Shown here: one piece after another, positions 53,530-63,838 of the stretch | Numbering within the stretch: position 1 is the first letter of the stretch | Layout of the letters: every line of letters begins with the position of its first letter | Assembly: GCA_949126835.1 (NCBI GenBank) | Contig: OX421496.1 | Coordinates: 16,014,844-16,078,843, forward strand | Length of the DNA stretch: 64,000 bases | Direction: 5' to 3' | DNA from: Anisus vortex | Lineage: Eukaryota; Mollusca; Gastropoda; Planorbidae | Notes under the pieces: model-generated | Databases searched by the model: none | Told to the model about the DNA's origin: nothing | The model's input: the letters and a program-made list of their open reading frames with translations, nothing else | Translations under genes and position numbers: made by a program

Positions 53530-56385
53530 TGTTAGACCGTTTGGGGCCCCACAGATGACATGTAAACCAGCCTCCCCCATTCCTCCCGTCTCTCAGCCGT
53601 TCTCATTGCCTCGCACAGTTTTGTATCTGTCCATTCCCTGATATTGATATTAATAATATTATCTTCCCAACGTTTCTTTGGTCTTCCTCTCTTTCTGCCC
53701 CCTCTGGTAGTACCCTGTCTTTGCAAGCCCGTTCGTTCTGGTGACGTGGCCATACCATTCCAGTTTTCTTTTCTTGGCTGTGGCCAGCAGGTCTTCATAC
53801 TTTCCAATTTCCTGTTGTATTCTTTTTCTTATCTGTTCGTTGGATATATGGTCTTTGTAACCGATACCGAGCAGGGTCCTGAAGCATCTCATTTCCATGG
53901 CGTTTATCTTATTTTCCAGCTCCGCTGATAGTGTCCATGACTCGCAAGCATATAAGAAAATGGAGAGGACCAATGAGCGCATCAGCCTGATTTTGGTGCT
54001 GAGGGCTAAGTTCTTGTCTTTCCATATTGTCTTCAGCCTCTTTAGTGATGCTGTTGTCTGGGCAATCCTGGACATTACTTCTGGTTTGGAGCCCTCTTCG
54101 GATACAATAGCTCCTAGGTACTTGAAGCTGCTAACTGTTTCCAAACTCTGCCCGCCAATCTTGATCTGCGTGGTGATGCCGCTGGTGTTACTAGTCATTA
54201 ATTTAGTTTTTTCGGCACTGATTTGCATGCCATAGGATGCGGAAGTTTTGTCCAGTCGCTCCACTAGATTGGCTAATTCTTCCTCACTCCCGGCGAGTCC
54301 ATCTATATCATCTGCGAATCGAAGGTTGGTGATCCTTCTGCCATTTATGCTGATTGTCCCTCCATGATTCTCTAGTGCATCTGACATGATTCTCTCCAGG
54401 AAGATGTTGAACAGTGTTGGCGAAAGCAAGCATCTTGTCGTACGTTAGTCCTAAACCAATCTCCAATGTTGTTGCTGAAGAAGACTGCACTGGTGTTCCT
54501 GTCATAGAGGCTACGTATCAGCATTGTCAGGTTGTCATTAATGTTGTAATGTTTCATGGTTGCCCATAATAGGGCTGCGTGCCAGACCCTGTCGAATGCT
54601 TTTTTTAAAATCAACAAATATATGGTACAAGTGTTGTTGATGTTGCGCATGCCTCTCACAGAGTATTCGCAGGTTAAAGATCTGCTCTGTGGTACTACGT
54701 CCCTGCCTGAAGCCTGCCTGCTCTTCCGCAATGATTCTTTCAGCATAAAGTCTGAGTCGGCTTAAAATTATTTTGAGCATGACCTTGCTTGGGTGGCTTA
54801 TTAGGCTGATGGTGCGGTAGTTCTGGCATTGCTGAAGGTTGCCTTTCTTGGGGAGGGTGATGATGAGCGACTGGGTCCATGGTTTAGGCCAGTCTTCATT
54901 TATCCATATTTTATTGCAAATGTTCAACAAGACATTTACAATGGCTTCCCCTCCTGCTTTCACCAACTCAGCAGTGATGTTATTCACTCCTGCAGCTTTT
55001 CCTTTTTGAAGTGCTTGGACTGCTGCTTCCACTTCTGTACGGAGGATAGGGTAATTGTCATTGTCTGTGGCCGGAGGGACGTTTAATATATCTGGATCTA
55101 TAGTGATATTGTCATTATACAGTTCCGAGCAGTACTCAGTCCATCTTTTTAAGATATCTGGTTCCTCAGTCAGGTTTCTACCATCCATATCCTGTATGGT
55201 GGTGGTGCGCCCGTGCTTAGTGGTGGTTAGTTCTTTTACTAATTGGTATGCTTTTTTGCTATTGTTCTTCCTTAAACAGTTTTCAATGTCGTTTCGCTGT
55301 TCCTCAATCCAGTTTTTCTTTGCCCTTTTCATACCTTTCCTAATTGTCTGGTTTATTGTTCTGTATTTATTGGCTTCTTCCTGGTCTTTTGTCTTTGTTT
55401 TCTTTAGTCGGCGACGCTCGTCACACAGCTCCAGGATGTCTGGTGTTATCCATGGTTTCTTGGCCGGTCTATGTTTGCCAAGAATCTCTTGAGCTGTGTC
55501 GGTCACCACTGTATTGAAGGTGTCGATCAATGTGTCCATGTCCATAAAATCAGAATTTAAGATATTGAGGACTGCAAATTTCCCTCCTATCTTTGCCTGG
55601 AAGGCTTCTGCTACTTTAGGATCCTTCAGCTTATCGAGGTCAAATTTGATCCTGGTGCACCCCTTTTTCTGTATTCTTTTTAGGTGTAGCCTAAAGGTCA
55701 TCATACCTAGGTCATGATCGCTTCCACTGACAGCTCCAGGGAAGCTGCGAGTCTTAGCAATATTTATACTTGACCGGAAGCGTGTTTTTATCATGATGTA
55801 GTCGATTTGGTTGTGGTGTTTCCCGTTTGGGCTGTGCCATGTGGTTATTCTTGAGGACTTGTGTGGGCGCAGTGTGTTGGCCAGCATGAGGTCGTTAAAG
55901 CTGGCAAACTCCAAAAGCCTTAGTCCTCGCTCATTTGATTTCACATTGCAGTGTTGTCCACATGTGCCATTCCAGTATGCATAAGCATCTATTCCTACTT
56001 TGGCATTCCAGTCACCCTGAACAACGAGAACGTCCTTCCTGGGAGTTTGGTCTCTATGATCACCTGGAGTTGAGTGTAGAAATCCTCCTGTTCTTCGTCT
56101 TCATAGTCTGATGTTGGCACATAAGTCTGTATGATGGTTATGTTGAATGGGATTGCTTTCAGACGGATAGTGATAATCACTGACAAGCCGGCTTGAGACT
56201 GGTCGGCAGCTCATTATGCTGCTAATATTATTTTTGTGGACAAGAAATCCCACTCCTTGTTCATGTGTGTCCTCCCGTCCGCTAAAATATAGCATGTGGC
56301 CCTCATCGGTTGATGTTTCTCCAAAGTTTTTCCATCTCATTTCACATAGACCCAATATGTCCCATTTGGCTAGTTCAGGCAATGG
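53530..56385 (-). pseudogene. RTE-type LINE, 5'-truncated, frameshifted
   Basis: Read on the minus strand: endonuclease from WDILGLCEMRWKNFGE (56360) through QTYVPTSD (56105) and NERGLRLLEFASFND (55935) to IDYIMIK and SGSDHDLG (55725); a linker; reverse transcriptase with GKAAGVNNITAELVKAGG, NYRTISLISHPSK, EQAGFRQGRSTTEQIFNLR, a KKAFDRVWH block reached only after a frame change near 54600, then LLSPTLFNIFLERI and RFADDIDGLAGS (catalytic FADD near 54306-54317). The C-terminus has KRKLEWYGHVTR, GRKRGRPKKRWEDNI and SSVGPQ. At least five frame changes split it, with breaks near 56110, 55980, 54600, 54430 and 53700. The 5' end is missing, including the start of the endonuclease. Inactive. Confidence 0.9.
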
Positions 56386-56524
56386 ATATCACTTATTACT
56401 TATAAATACCAATAATATTATTCATTTGATTTCATCTAATTGTAAACGAAATACCTGCTTTATTGTAAATGTCTCACTGATGAGCATGAAATACGGTACT
56501 CAAAAGATGGACTGAATACTGTTA
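56386..56524. other. Short unique spacer between inverted LINE copies
   Basis: AT-rich, with nothing recognised. Confidence 0.4.
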
Positions 56525-57297
56525 AAAACTGTACAATGAAGACTCAAAAGGTGACGCTGGCAGCGAGGATGAATTAAAAGAATTCACTGCAAAACTAGAG
56601 AAAACATCAAAGGCGTATGGTTTGGAAATCAATGCAGAAAAGACCAAGGTCATGGCAAATAGAACATTCACAAGTGAAATTGGGATAAACGGGCAAAAAC
56701 TCGAAAAGGTCTCCGCCTTCAAATATCTAGGGGCCATAATATCCGACAAAGGCTCAAAGCCAGAAAATCTTGCCAGAATGGCCCAAGCAACGCTGAGCAA
56801 ACTTAAACACATCTGGTATAGCAAGAAACTCTCTCTCAGATCAAAGATTCGACTAATGCGCTCTCTGGCGACGTCGGTCTTCTTGTGCGGATGCGAGGCT
56901 TGGACACTCACTGCAGACCTCCAAAGAAGAATCAGTGCGCTAGATATGAGATGTTACCGCAAGATATTGAACATCTCCTAAACGAAGTGGTCCGCAATGA
57001 AATAGCTGCTGTCATCGGCCCATACGAGGACCTTGTCACCTCAAGAAGAAAAAAACTGAGATGGTATGGACACATAGCAAGATCTGGAGGTCTTTCAAAG
57101 ACTATAATGCAGGGTACAGTCCAGTGAGGAAGAAAAAGAGGCAGGCAAAAGAAGAGATAGGAAGACAACATCAAGGAGTGGACCGGCCTGTCGTTCATCG
57201 ACTCCCAAAGGGCATCACAGGACCGGAACACATGGCAAGAGATTGTTAACAGTCAACGATGGTGCCAACGACCTACCCACGGGTTAAGGGATATGTA
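56525..57297 (+). pseudogene. RTE-type LINE 3' fragment, plus strand
   Basis: The plus strand encodes LEINAEKTKVMANR, KVSAFKYLGAIISDKGSKPE, LRSKIRLMRSLATSVFL, CEAWTLTADLQRRI, then after frameshifts RRKKLRWYGHIARSGGLSK and RKRGRQKKR-EDNIKEW-TGL, finishing in GGGATATGTAAAGGTGAAGG. It parallels, block for block, the C-terminal half of the minus-strand copy to its left but is clearly a different insertion. Two or more frameshifts are present, near 56980 and 57125. Confidence 0.85.
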
Positions 57298-57574
57298 AAG
57301 GTGAAGGTGATTGTTGTGAGCATCCAGTACAAGTGTTGGAAAACTGTATCTTCAAAGCCTAAATAAAATATCGTGCAAAGTCACGTTAACATTAATAACA
57401 TCCAAGGAATAAGTTCAAAGCCATTACATTCCTACATTAATAAATTGGTGATTGATTTAGATTTAGTTTCTTGAGGGAGATATCCATATTCTGGGTGGGC
57501 GACCAGGTATATTATAATCTTAATTGTGCACCTTCCTAACCAAACTATCCCACCCTCATCACAGTTGCCTCCTG
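57298..57574. other. Intergenic DNA
   Basis: Nothing is recognised in this short stretch. Confidence 0.4.
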
Positions 57575-57758
57575 TAGAGGGCACGGTAGAAGGTGGACAT
57601 TGGAGAGGCTGTCAGCGGAGATGCTGGTTAGACAATGTAAAGTAGAGTATTGGACAGGGCTGCAGTTGACTCAACTATTGACAACCGCTCAAGATAGACA
57701 AAAGTGGAGAAAGTTGACTGCTAATACTAAGGTGTCCATTCGCTCCCCTCAACGATGA
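57575..57758 (+). pseudogene. LINE C-terminal fragment
   Basis: The plus strand reads RRCWLDNVK in one frame and WTGLQLTQLLTTAQDRQKW then RKLTANTKVSIRSPQR to TGA (57756-57758). This is the RW.DNIK..TG...L...AQDR..WR...A.S...SPQR ending typical of LINE proteins in invertebrates, followed by a TGATGATG tail. One frame change lies between the two blocks. Confidence 0.75.
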
Positions 57759-57932
57759 TGATAAGTCCTCTAAGAGTTTCTGTCTTTTCTTTATCCATTG
57801 AGCAGTTATCAATGAAAGTGAGAGCATTCTTTCCGCATTGCATTGTGTCCTGATATACCGGTACATAAAAATCATTCATATTAAAATTATTACAGTAACG
57901 GAAAAAAAACTATAATTTTGACAACTTTGAAA
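57759..57932. other. Intergenic DNA
   Basis: Unremarkable spacer with an A-run at 57902-57908. Confidence 0.4.
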
Positions 57933-57940
57933 CTGTACAG

Positions 57941-58501
57941 CAGGGGTCTCGCAAGCCAGATGTGGCTCTATTGATTTGATGGCTGCATCTGCCTCGCAGA
58001 CAAATGTTCGATTATTAAAATAATGTTTCTTTAGACTTCTTTGATCTACATATTAATTGCATATTAATATTTCATTCTACAAATGAGCTAAAGTCTACTG
58101 CAGCTCACCATCAGAAGTGGTAAAGGAGATAAACTCCGCTGACCTAAAAGTAAAAGACAGAAAAATAGCAACCCTGCATTCACTGTAATTAAAGGGAAAC
58201 AACTCTTGCACACATTTACTTAAATTATTAGTTTTATAAGTCTTATACTTATAATTTTACAGACGTTCCTTCTAGATAGAAGATTATTACGTCCACTAGG
58301 CCCAAAACTCCTGCAGGGCGACAGAGATCGGCCGGTGGCAGGGATTGAACCCGCGACGTGTCAGTTGTTTTTTGGTTGACAGTCCGATGAACTAACCGCT
58401 GGACCATCCATATTATAATGTATGGCTCTCACATACGGTAATTACTTTTCAAAATATGTTGTGTCCATGGCTCTCTCAGACAAAAAGGTTCCCGACCCCT
58501 G
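57941..58501. mobile_element. hAT-type element with a SINE nested inside
   Basis: It begins CAGGGGTCTCGCAAGCCAGA and ends AAAAGGTTCCCGACCCCTG. The flanks are CTGTACAG (57933-57940) and CTGTAGAG (58502-58509), 7 of 8 matching. GTGGCTCT near the left and TGGCTCTC near the right are subterminal motifs. It is non-coding apart from the SINE family B copy at 58253-58411. Confidence 0.82.
58253..58411 (-). repeat. SINE family B, near full length
   Basis: On the minus strand: GGTCCAGCGGTTAGTTCATC (A-box region), then GCGGGTTCAATCCCTGCCAC (B-box), ending CTAGAAGGAACGTCTG. Closely similar to the copies at 20.6 and 60.5 kb. Confidence 0.85.
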
Positions 58502-58509
58502 CTGTAGAG

Positions 58510-58735
58510 TGTAGTTGGCCTTCTAAACATAAACTATTCCGAAAGAACAAAAAGAAAAACGGACATTAGGCTAAAACTAAAAAGGAGTAGGCCTAGATGT
58601 CCTACTTTTGGCGGACATCTGGCAGCCCTAAATCTTGATTATTTTACCCTGGTTTAGAGAGGCCTAAAAACTGAAAAGGTATTTTATACATCGCCAAGAA
58701 TCTTAAAATTGTAACCCATCTTTGACGATGTGAAT
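58510..58735. other. Intergenic DNA
   Basis: Nothing is recognised apart from one TAGGCCTA near 58590. Confidence 0.4.
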
Positions 58736-58739
58736 ATTA

Positions 58740-59265
58740 TGTCCACCCCAAAAACAAATCAGAAGCCGCAGTCCCTAAGGCAGTACGCTTTCTGCTCGTC
58801 ACGTAGCATACTGGCAACTCCTGCGACGCGACTGGTGCAAAGCTGTATTGGCTACGCCTTTCCCCTGTCTACATCTGATGCGTGGAGAGTGGGAAATTAT
58901 GCATGGGCAACATCAGTCTCTCCTTAACACAAAGCTCAGGCTTGCGCCCTGGAGATAACCCTCCAGCTATGCTATTTAGCGTCGACAAAACACGGAAAGC
59001 GACAGTTACCGTTAAGCCATCTGCTGCAGATGGCAGACTTCGCCCTATCGAGGAGGCTGGAACTGGAAGAGCAGCGAAGAAAAGTAAAGAACATTATACT
59101 GCCCCTGACCAGCTCCAATGGTTCGCTTTCAAGTGCCAGATATGCGACAGTGTGGGTCTCCCAAGGATAGGTCCCCACAGACACAGTTAATGCTGAGGGG
59201 CTGGCTAGGTCACAGGAGCGCAAATCTAATCGTCTTACAAGACTATGGAGCCAAAGAAGATTAAT
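58740..59265 (+). pseudogene. LINE C-terminal fragment with zinc-finger end, composite
   Basis: From about 58985 the plus strand encodes, with frame changes, RLRPIEEAGTGRAAKKSK and FAFKCQICDSVGLPRIGPHR, matching the FKCQRC-x-SRIGLHRHS zinc-finger tail of the fragment at 62690-63058. The shared 3' UTR (CGCAAATCTAATCGTCTTAC, ACTATGGAGCC) confirms the family. The part from 58740 to 58985 (TGGCAACTCCTGCGACGCGA) looks like a different repeat, so the locus is a composite. Confidence 0.7.
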
Positions 59266-60216
59266 TAAAAAATGTGATGTATGACAGTACTATGACACAC
59301 ACTACTCTTCCATCAACATTCTATATTATTTAAATTTAATAATATATATTATGCTTATACTTATACTAAGTCGCCAACTTCATGTCCTATAGGCCTATGC
59401 TAGCGATTCCGCTGTGAACAAAATTTTTAAAAAAGTACCGGTAGGCCTACCTACGCGAGTCACTACGACTGGGAATATAGTTTGCAAAGAGGGTAGGCAC
59501 AATTAAAGTGCAAGTGGGGGAGGGGGTGATAGTGCAAATTATGTTTGTGTAGCCTATGTGGTGAGAAATAGTGCACGGCAGGAGGGCAATAGAAGGTTTA
59601 CTCTGATATTGATATACAAACCAATATATTTTTTCTAACTACTTAATTATATTAGGTGAAACGCTAAGATTAGGTCGATTGAATAGATCTATTTCATAAT
59701 TTCAAAGTTTTAATTTTCTGGAAATTATTGTTGTATGAGGTAGGTAAAAATGTATAATTATAGGTGGCGTAATCAGCATCGCAATGTGGGGGTGGCAAAT
59801 AGTAGCCTATATATATAATATATATATAGGCCTAAGGTAGCATAAGAGAGGTAGAAGGTCAGGGAAGGCAACACTAAAATTAAAATGTATAAAGTTCTTG
59901 GTGGGGGAGGGGGGGGGGGTAGTGCAAGGGGAATAGTGAACGTATGGTGGGAAAAAAGGCTAATTCACAACCGGTGCACAATTTCCTGTTAAACGTTTGA
60001 ACAACTAGCTCGTATCATCATATTATTATTGTTAAAATTCTCGGATTGGAGGCACCTTACAATTATTACACTTACACCCTTGTTACAGGGATTGGGGTGG
60101 TGTAAACAATTGTTAATTGTTGACATAATTTTATAGGGGGAAAGGGTCCATCTGAAAGTTTGATAGGCTAATTGTGATCTTGGGGGAAAAAAAGGGGGGG
60201 GGGGGGTAAATTGTCT
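59266..60216. other. AT-rich DNA with TAGGCCTA and G-runs
   Basis: No gene. TAGGCCTA occurs at about 59392, 59442 and 59825. An AT palindrome lies at about 59808-59830. G-runs lie near 59516-59524, 59903-59920 and 60193-60206. Confidence 0.45.
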
Positions 60217-60539
60217 GGGGCCGTCCATAAAGTACCGTACGTCACGCTCCAGGGGGGGGGGGGTGTAAGAAAATGTGACAGTTTGTGACAGGGGGGAGGG
60301 GGTCAGACCATGTGTGACGTCACACATTTATTTATTTTTAATTTAATTTTATTTCTAATTTTTTTTTTTTTTTTTTTAGTAGAATTAAATAGCTTTAAAA
60401 AAAAATTATTCGAGATTCTTTCCTCCTCCAATCCTAATCAACCAAACAACTGATGGACTCAAAGCGTCCAAAAGAGCAGATGCAGATTCTCATACATTTC
60501 CTTTATTGTTTGTGGCACAAACTCTCAAATTACTTTATA

Positions 60540-60700
60540 AGTTTACAGACGTTCCTTCTAGATAGAAGATTATTACGTCCACTAGGCCCAAAACTCCCGC
60601 AGGGCGACAGGGATCGGCCGTTGGCAGGAATTGAACCCGCGACGTGTCAGTTGGTTATGGTTTTTAGTTGACAGTCCGATGAACTAACCGCTGGACCAAA
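60540..60700 (-). repeat. SINE family B, near full length
   Basis: GTTTACAGACGTTCCTTCTA, CACTAGGCCCAAAACTCCCG and GACAGTCCGATGAACTAACC are in family order; the B-box region GGAATTGAACCCGCGACG is present. It lies 65 bp upstream of the exon at 60765. Confidence 0.85.
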
Positions 60701-60764
60701 TTATGCCAAGATCAACGGGTGTTTTCAAAGTACAACCATGTGATCTTAATTGTTATCTTTGCAG

Positions 60765-61130
60765 ACCAGCTTACTTGATCAAATTTGCAAAGTGTATCAC
60801 TTATACTTTGCATCACAAACAATGTTGAAGAAACATGCAGGACAACACAGAGTTCTGGCTCGGGAGAATGTGCCAACCCAAACTGTTCCAGAATCAACTC
60901 AGATAAACCTAATCCGTTCTTTGAGAATCGCTGCTAGAAGGCAAAGAGAACTCATGGCAGTTATTGCCAGAAGAGAACATGCACACTTCGAGGATGTTGA
61001 GTGGCTAGATGAGGATGAAGTTAATCTGTCTGCAATTATCCTTCCAAGAAACGATGATGGTGAAAGATTGATGCCAGTTGTAACTATGGATGAACACTTC
61101 ACTTCACCATGGATGGATGATGTCCAGTGA
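60765..61130 (+). CDS. Candidate terminal exon, broken C2H2 finger plus acidic tail
   Basis: GTTATCTTTGCAG ends at 60764, a fair acceptor, and the frame is then open for 121 codons to TGA (61128-61130), with AATAAA only 34 bp later. It opens SLLDQICKVYHL-YFASQTMLKKHAGQHR: F-x5-L-x2-H-x3-H is the second half of a C2H2 finger, but the second Cys is Tyr (TAT for TGT). Then come a basic stretch (RSLRIAARRQRELM) and an acidic end (VEWLDEDEV, MDEHFTSPWMDD). The composition is protein-like and free of the AT-rich bias around it. There is no ATG at the track-like upstream start (TTG), which supports an internal exon. I do not recognise the family. It could be the last exon of the element's own gene or a captured host exon. 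Confidence 0.55.
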   Translation, partial: TSLLDQICKVYHLYFASQTMLKKHAGQHRVLARENVPTQTVPESTQINLIRSLRIAARRQRELMAVIARREHAHFEDVEWLDEDEVNLSAIILPRNDDGERLMPVVTMDEHFTSPWMDDVQ

Positions 61131-61163
61131 TATGTTTCAATTAAACATAATTCACAGACCCAT

Positions 61164-61169
61164 AATAAA
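61164..61169 (+). promoter_or_regulatory. Polyadenylation signal AATAAA
   Basis: It lies 34 bp after the TGA of the 60765-61130 exon, within a natural distance for a short 3' UTR. Confidence 0.45.
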
Positions 61170-61795
61170 CAGATTCAATACCGGTAGAGCACAAGATTTT
61201 GTCACATAATTTGTCAATCCTGTCTTTTTTTAGTCAATTTTTGTGTTTCCTTTTTTATTATTTAATCACTGGGTGAGGTCAAGTTTCGCTAATCTACTTC
61301 TTATCCTGTGTAAAAAAAAAAGATTGCATAATCGGAAGATTATCTAAAACTTGACCTCACCTATTGTAGGCCTAAATGAAACAAAAAGAAGATAAATAAT
61401 GTGTGTTATATAAATTATATAATTGTCTAGTCTAATTGTTTCAATTATTGTTGTCAAATTCAATATAGATTCAGTTACTGCTTCATTCAATAACTGTGAC
61501 AACTATTGACAATTAACTATTCTACTATTAAAGTCATTTTTACTTTAAAGTGAAAATTGTATATTTTAAAGACCAAGTGAACAGGTTTCCATGTCAATCG
61601 CGCAAACTATTTTAATGTGTGTATTTAGTATCCAAATGCTAAAAAAATCATTTTTACAAAATATTAAACTCAAATTTCAAGTAATTAGCTCAATATTATC
61701 ATTTAAATGTGTGTTTTTTGTGAGTTGAAGTTTAATAGTGAAGTATGTTTTAGATTAAATTTTAAATAGGTGTTAATTTTTTTTTTTAAATGGTT
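61170..61795. other. AT-rich interior of the inverted-repeat element
   Basis: No gene. TGACCTCACCTATTGTAGGC and GGTGAGGTCAAGTTTCGC (about 61270 and 61352) are short inverted partners flanking 80 bp. Confidence 0.4.
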
Positions 61796-62511
61796 CGAGA
61801 GTTTGACGTACTTTAGGAGGGGGGGGGGGAGGTCCGAGATTTGTGACAGTTTGTGACAGGGAGGGGGGGGGAGTTAAGACTGGTCAAAAATAGCGTGACG
61901 TACTTTATGGACAGTGCCTGAACATTTTTGACGTCCCCTAACTTATAATTTGATTTATCCAAGCGCCCAATTACTATATAGCTCAGTGTATTTATCACTG
62001 ATCTATAAAAAGAATGGATTGCGCCTTCTTAATAGACTGGTTACAAATACAAGCAGCTCAATACTGTGCGTACACACACGGACATAACCAATCACTTGTG
62101 ATTTGTGATTGGTTTGAGCCACTGAGCTCTAATTATGGATTTGTCAAAGGAAGTGAATTGTAGGAGAAAATGTGGAATTTTAAATATAGATAAGTGCACT
62201 GTTTTGCACTGAGCTATATATACATGTCTAAATAATAAATATTCATTTAAATTATATACTTACTCAGTTAACATATTTGTGGTATTACACTGGTATTCCA
62301 AGCATTATCCATAAAAATCATCAACCATTGCATTATTTGACTTTGCCATTAAATTAATGAATCCAGTACTCATTAAAATTAACACAATTTACTCGTATAA
62401 GAGAGTATATATAAATAGATATATAATGTATGTTCAGTATAAAAGAGTTCATTTTCAGCAAATTTCAATGACGCAATTACGAAAAGTTTATATATTTTTG
62501 GTACTTTCATA

Positions 62512-63097
62512 CAGTGCTTTTTTGTGACGGTACGCACCTTTTTCAATGTGGGGAAAAATTATTACTTTTCTTGTATTTTAACGTTTATTACTAATTTATT
62601 ATATTATTAATTTGTTAAAATTAAATTAATTAAAAATATAAAATGCGAAAATCCTTTAAAAGTTAGGCAATCCATCACTGAGTCATCATCATCATTGGCT
62701 CCATAGTCTCGAAAGACGATTAGATTTGCGCGTCTGTGATTTGGCCAGCCCTGCAAAATTGACTGTGCCTGTGGAGACCTATTCTTGAGAGACAGGCTCT
62801 ATCGCATCTCTGGCACTTGAAAGCTGGACCGTTGGAGATTGTTAGGGGCAGCCTACTTTTCTTCGCTGCTCGTTTAGCCTCCGCCATAAGGCGAAGTTTG
62901 CCCTCTGCCGCATTTATACCGGTGTTTAAGGTGCCTCTCCAACTATTTCTGTGCTGAGCAAGGTTCTCCCAGTTCCCGACCTCTACATCTATAGCCTTTA
63001 GATCACGTTTGCAGACGTCTTTGAACATGAGTTGGGGGCGGCCGGTAGCTCTCTTGCCGACACCTATTTATGTTTTTTTACAAAAAAAACCCCACTG
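62512..63097. mobile_element. hAT-type MITE family E, copy 2, split by a LINE
   Basis: It begins CAGTGCTTTTTTGTGACGG and ends AAAAAAAACCCCACTG. The flanks are CTTTCATA (62504-62511) and CTTTCATG (63098-63105), 7 of 8 matching. A LINE C-terminal fragment is inserted at about 62684-63058, exactly where copy 1 (37173-37385) continues from CACTGAGT-like into GGCACTTATTTTTTTAC. Confidence 0.8.
62690..63058 (-). pseudogene. LINE C-terminal fragment with C2H2-like finger
   Basis: An intact minus-strand frame of about 110 residues: GKRATGRPQLMFKDVCKRDL, ENLAQHRNSWRGTLN, then AEAKRAAKKSRLPL and FKCQRCDRACLSRIGLHRHS ending TDAQI. The GRP-x-LMFKD, AxxRxxWR and C-x2-C...H-x-H order is that of the C-terminus of a widespread invertebrate LINE group. 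No reverse transcriptase is present. The 3' tail is a short ATG/CAT repeat (62686-62697). Same family as 58985-59265. Confidence 0.85.
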
Positions 63098-63664
63098 CTT
63101 TCATGTATATATAGCTCAGTGCCGTACAGTGCACCTATCTATATTTAGAAGTCAGCATTTTCTCCTCTCTTTTCTTCTTTATTTTAATAGCTTGAGCATT
63201 CCATGTATAGATAGCTCAGTGGTTTGAGCTACTGATCAATAAAAATAATGGATTTCGCCTTCTTAATAAATTGGTTTGAGCAGAGTGAAGACAGGGAAAT
63301 CTAAACATTTCCACCGCACTTTACAATATAAACAAAATTGTCTCTAAAACGTACTGTGCCACTGATCTATAAATAGATCGGAGCGGAATGACGCCGGAAT
63401 CTATGTTGCCGCCATTTTACACAAATGCATATGAATTGTTGCTGTCAAGCTTCTGAATTCTTTTTTATAATATAAAACTAACAATAATACTATCAAAAGG
63501 AAAAAAAAAAAGAAAACAAATACCAAACAATAAAAAAAAAGTTAATAATAAAAAAAGTAGACAGCAATATTTTGCAGTACGGGAAGACCAGGTCCCGAAA
63601 CACACTAAACTTAAAAGCATTTCAAAGGGATATCATTCGGAAATGGCTCCCGTTTTATAACCTT
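63098..63664. other. Repeat-derived DNA
   Basis: It holds GCTCAGTG motifs (63112 and 63212), a GCCGCCATTTT (YY1-like) site at 63408-63418 and A-runs. No gene. Confidence 0.4.
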
Positions 63665-63838
63665 AACATACGGTGATTAGTAATAGGTCTAAGTTTATTT
63701 TTAAGAAAAATTAACGAAGTAAGAAATATTGTTGATAAAATAAAAAGTTCTTTTGGAGGACGTTTCCAATTTATACATTTAACCTTTAACCCGATTAGTC
63801 AAACGGCTTAGGAGACTATATAGCAGAAACAAACATCT
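63665..63838 (-). repeat. Repeat family D copy 3
   Basis: On the minus strand: TTTGTTTCTGCTATATAGTC, CCTAAGCCGTTTGACTAATC, GGAAACGTCCTCCAAAAGAA, CAACAATATTTCTTACTTCG and CTATTACTAATCACCGTATG, the same order as the copies at 35.9 and 51.5 kb. Confidence 0.75.

Larger units (their letters stand above)
60217..61918. mobile_element. 1.7-kb inverted-repeat element carrying an exon
   Basis: The left end is GGGGCCGTCCATAAAGTACC followed by GTACGTCACGC; the right end, inverted, is GCGTGACGTACTTTATGGAC then AGTGCC. CTG may be a 3-bp target duplication if the outermost base is trimmed; this is uncertain. TGTGACAGTTTGTGACAGGG occurs near both ends (about 60277 and 61839) in the same direction, each next to a G-run, so the subterminal regions are direct repeats within inverted ends. 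The interior holds a SINE (60540-60700) and an exon-like coding segment (60765-61130) with AATAAA. The superfamily is not assigned. Confidence 0.7.

Noticed and set aside
54829..55717. Plus-strand ORFs up to 145 codons
   Set aside because: Antisense shadows of the minus-strand RTE-type LINE.
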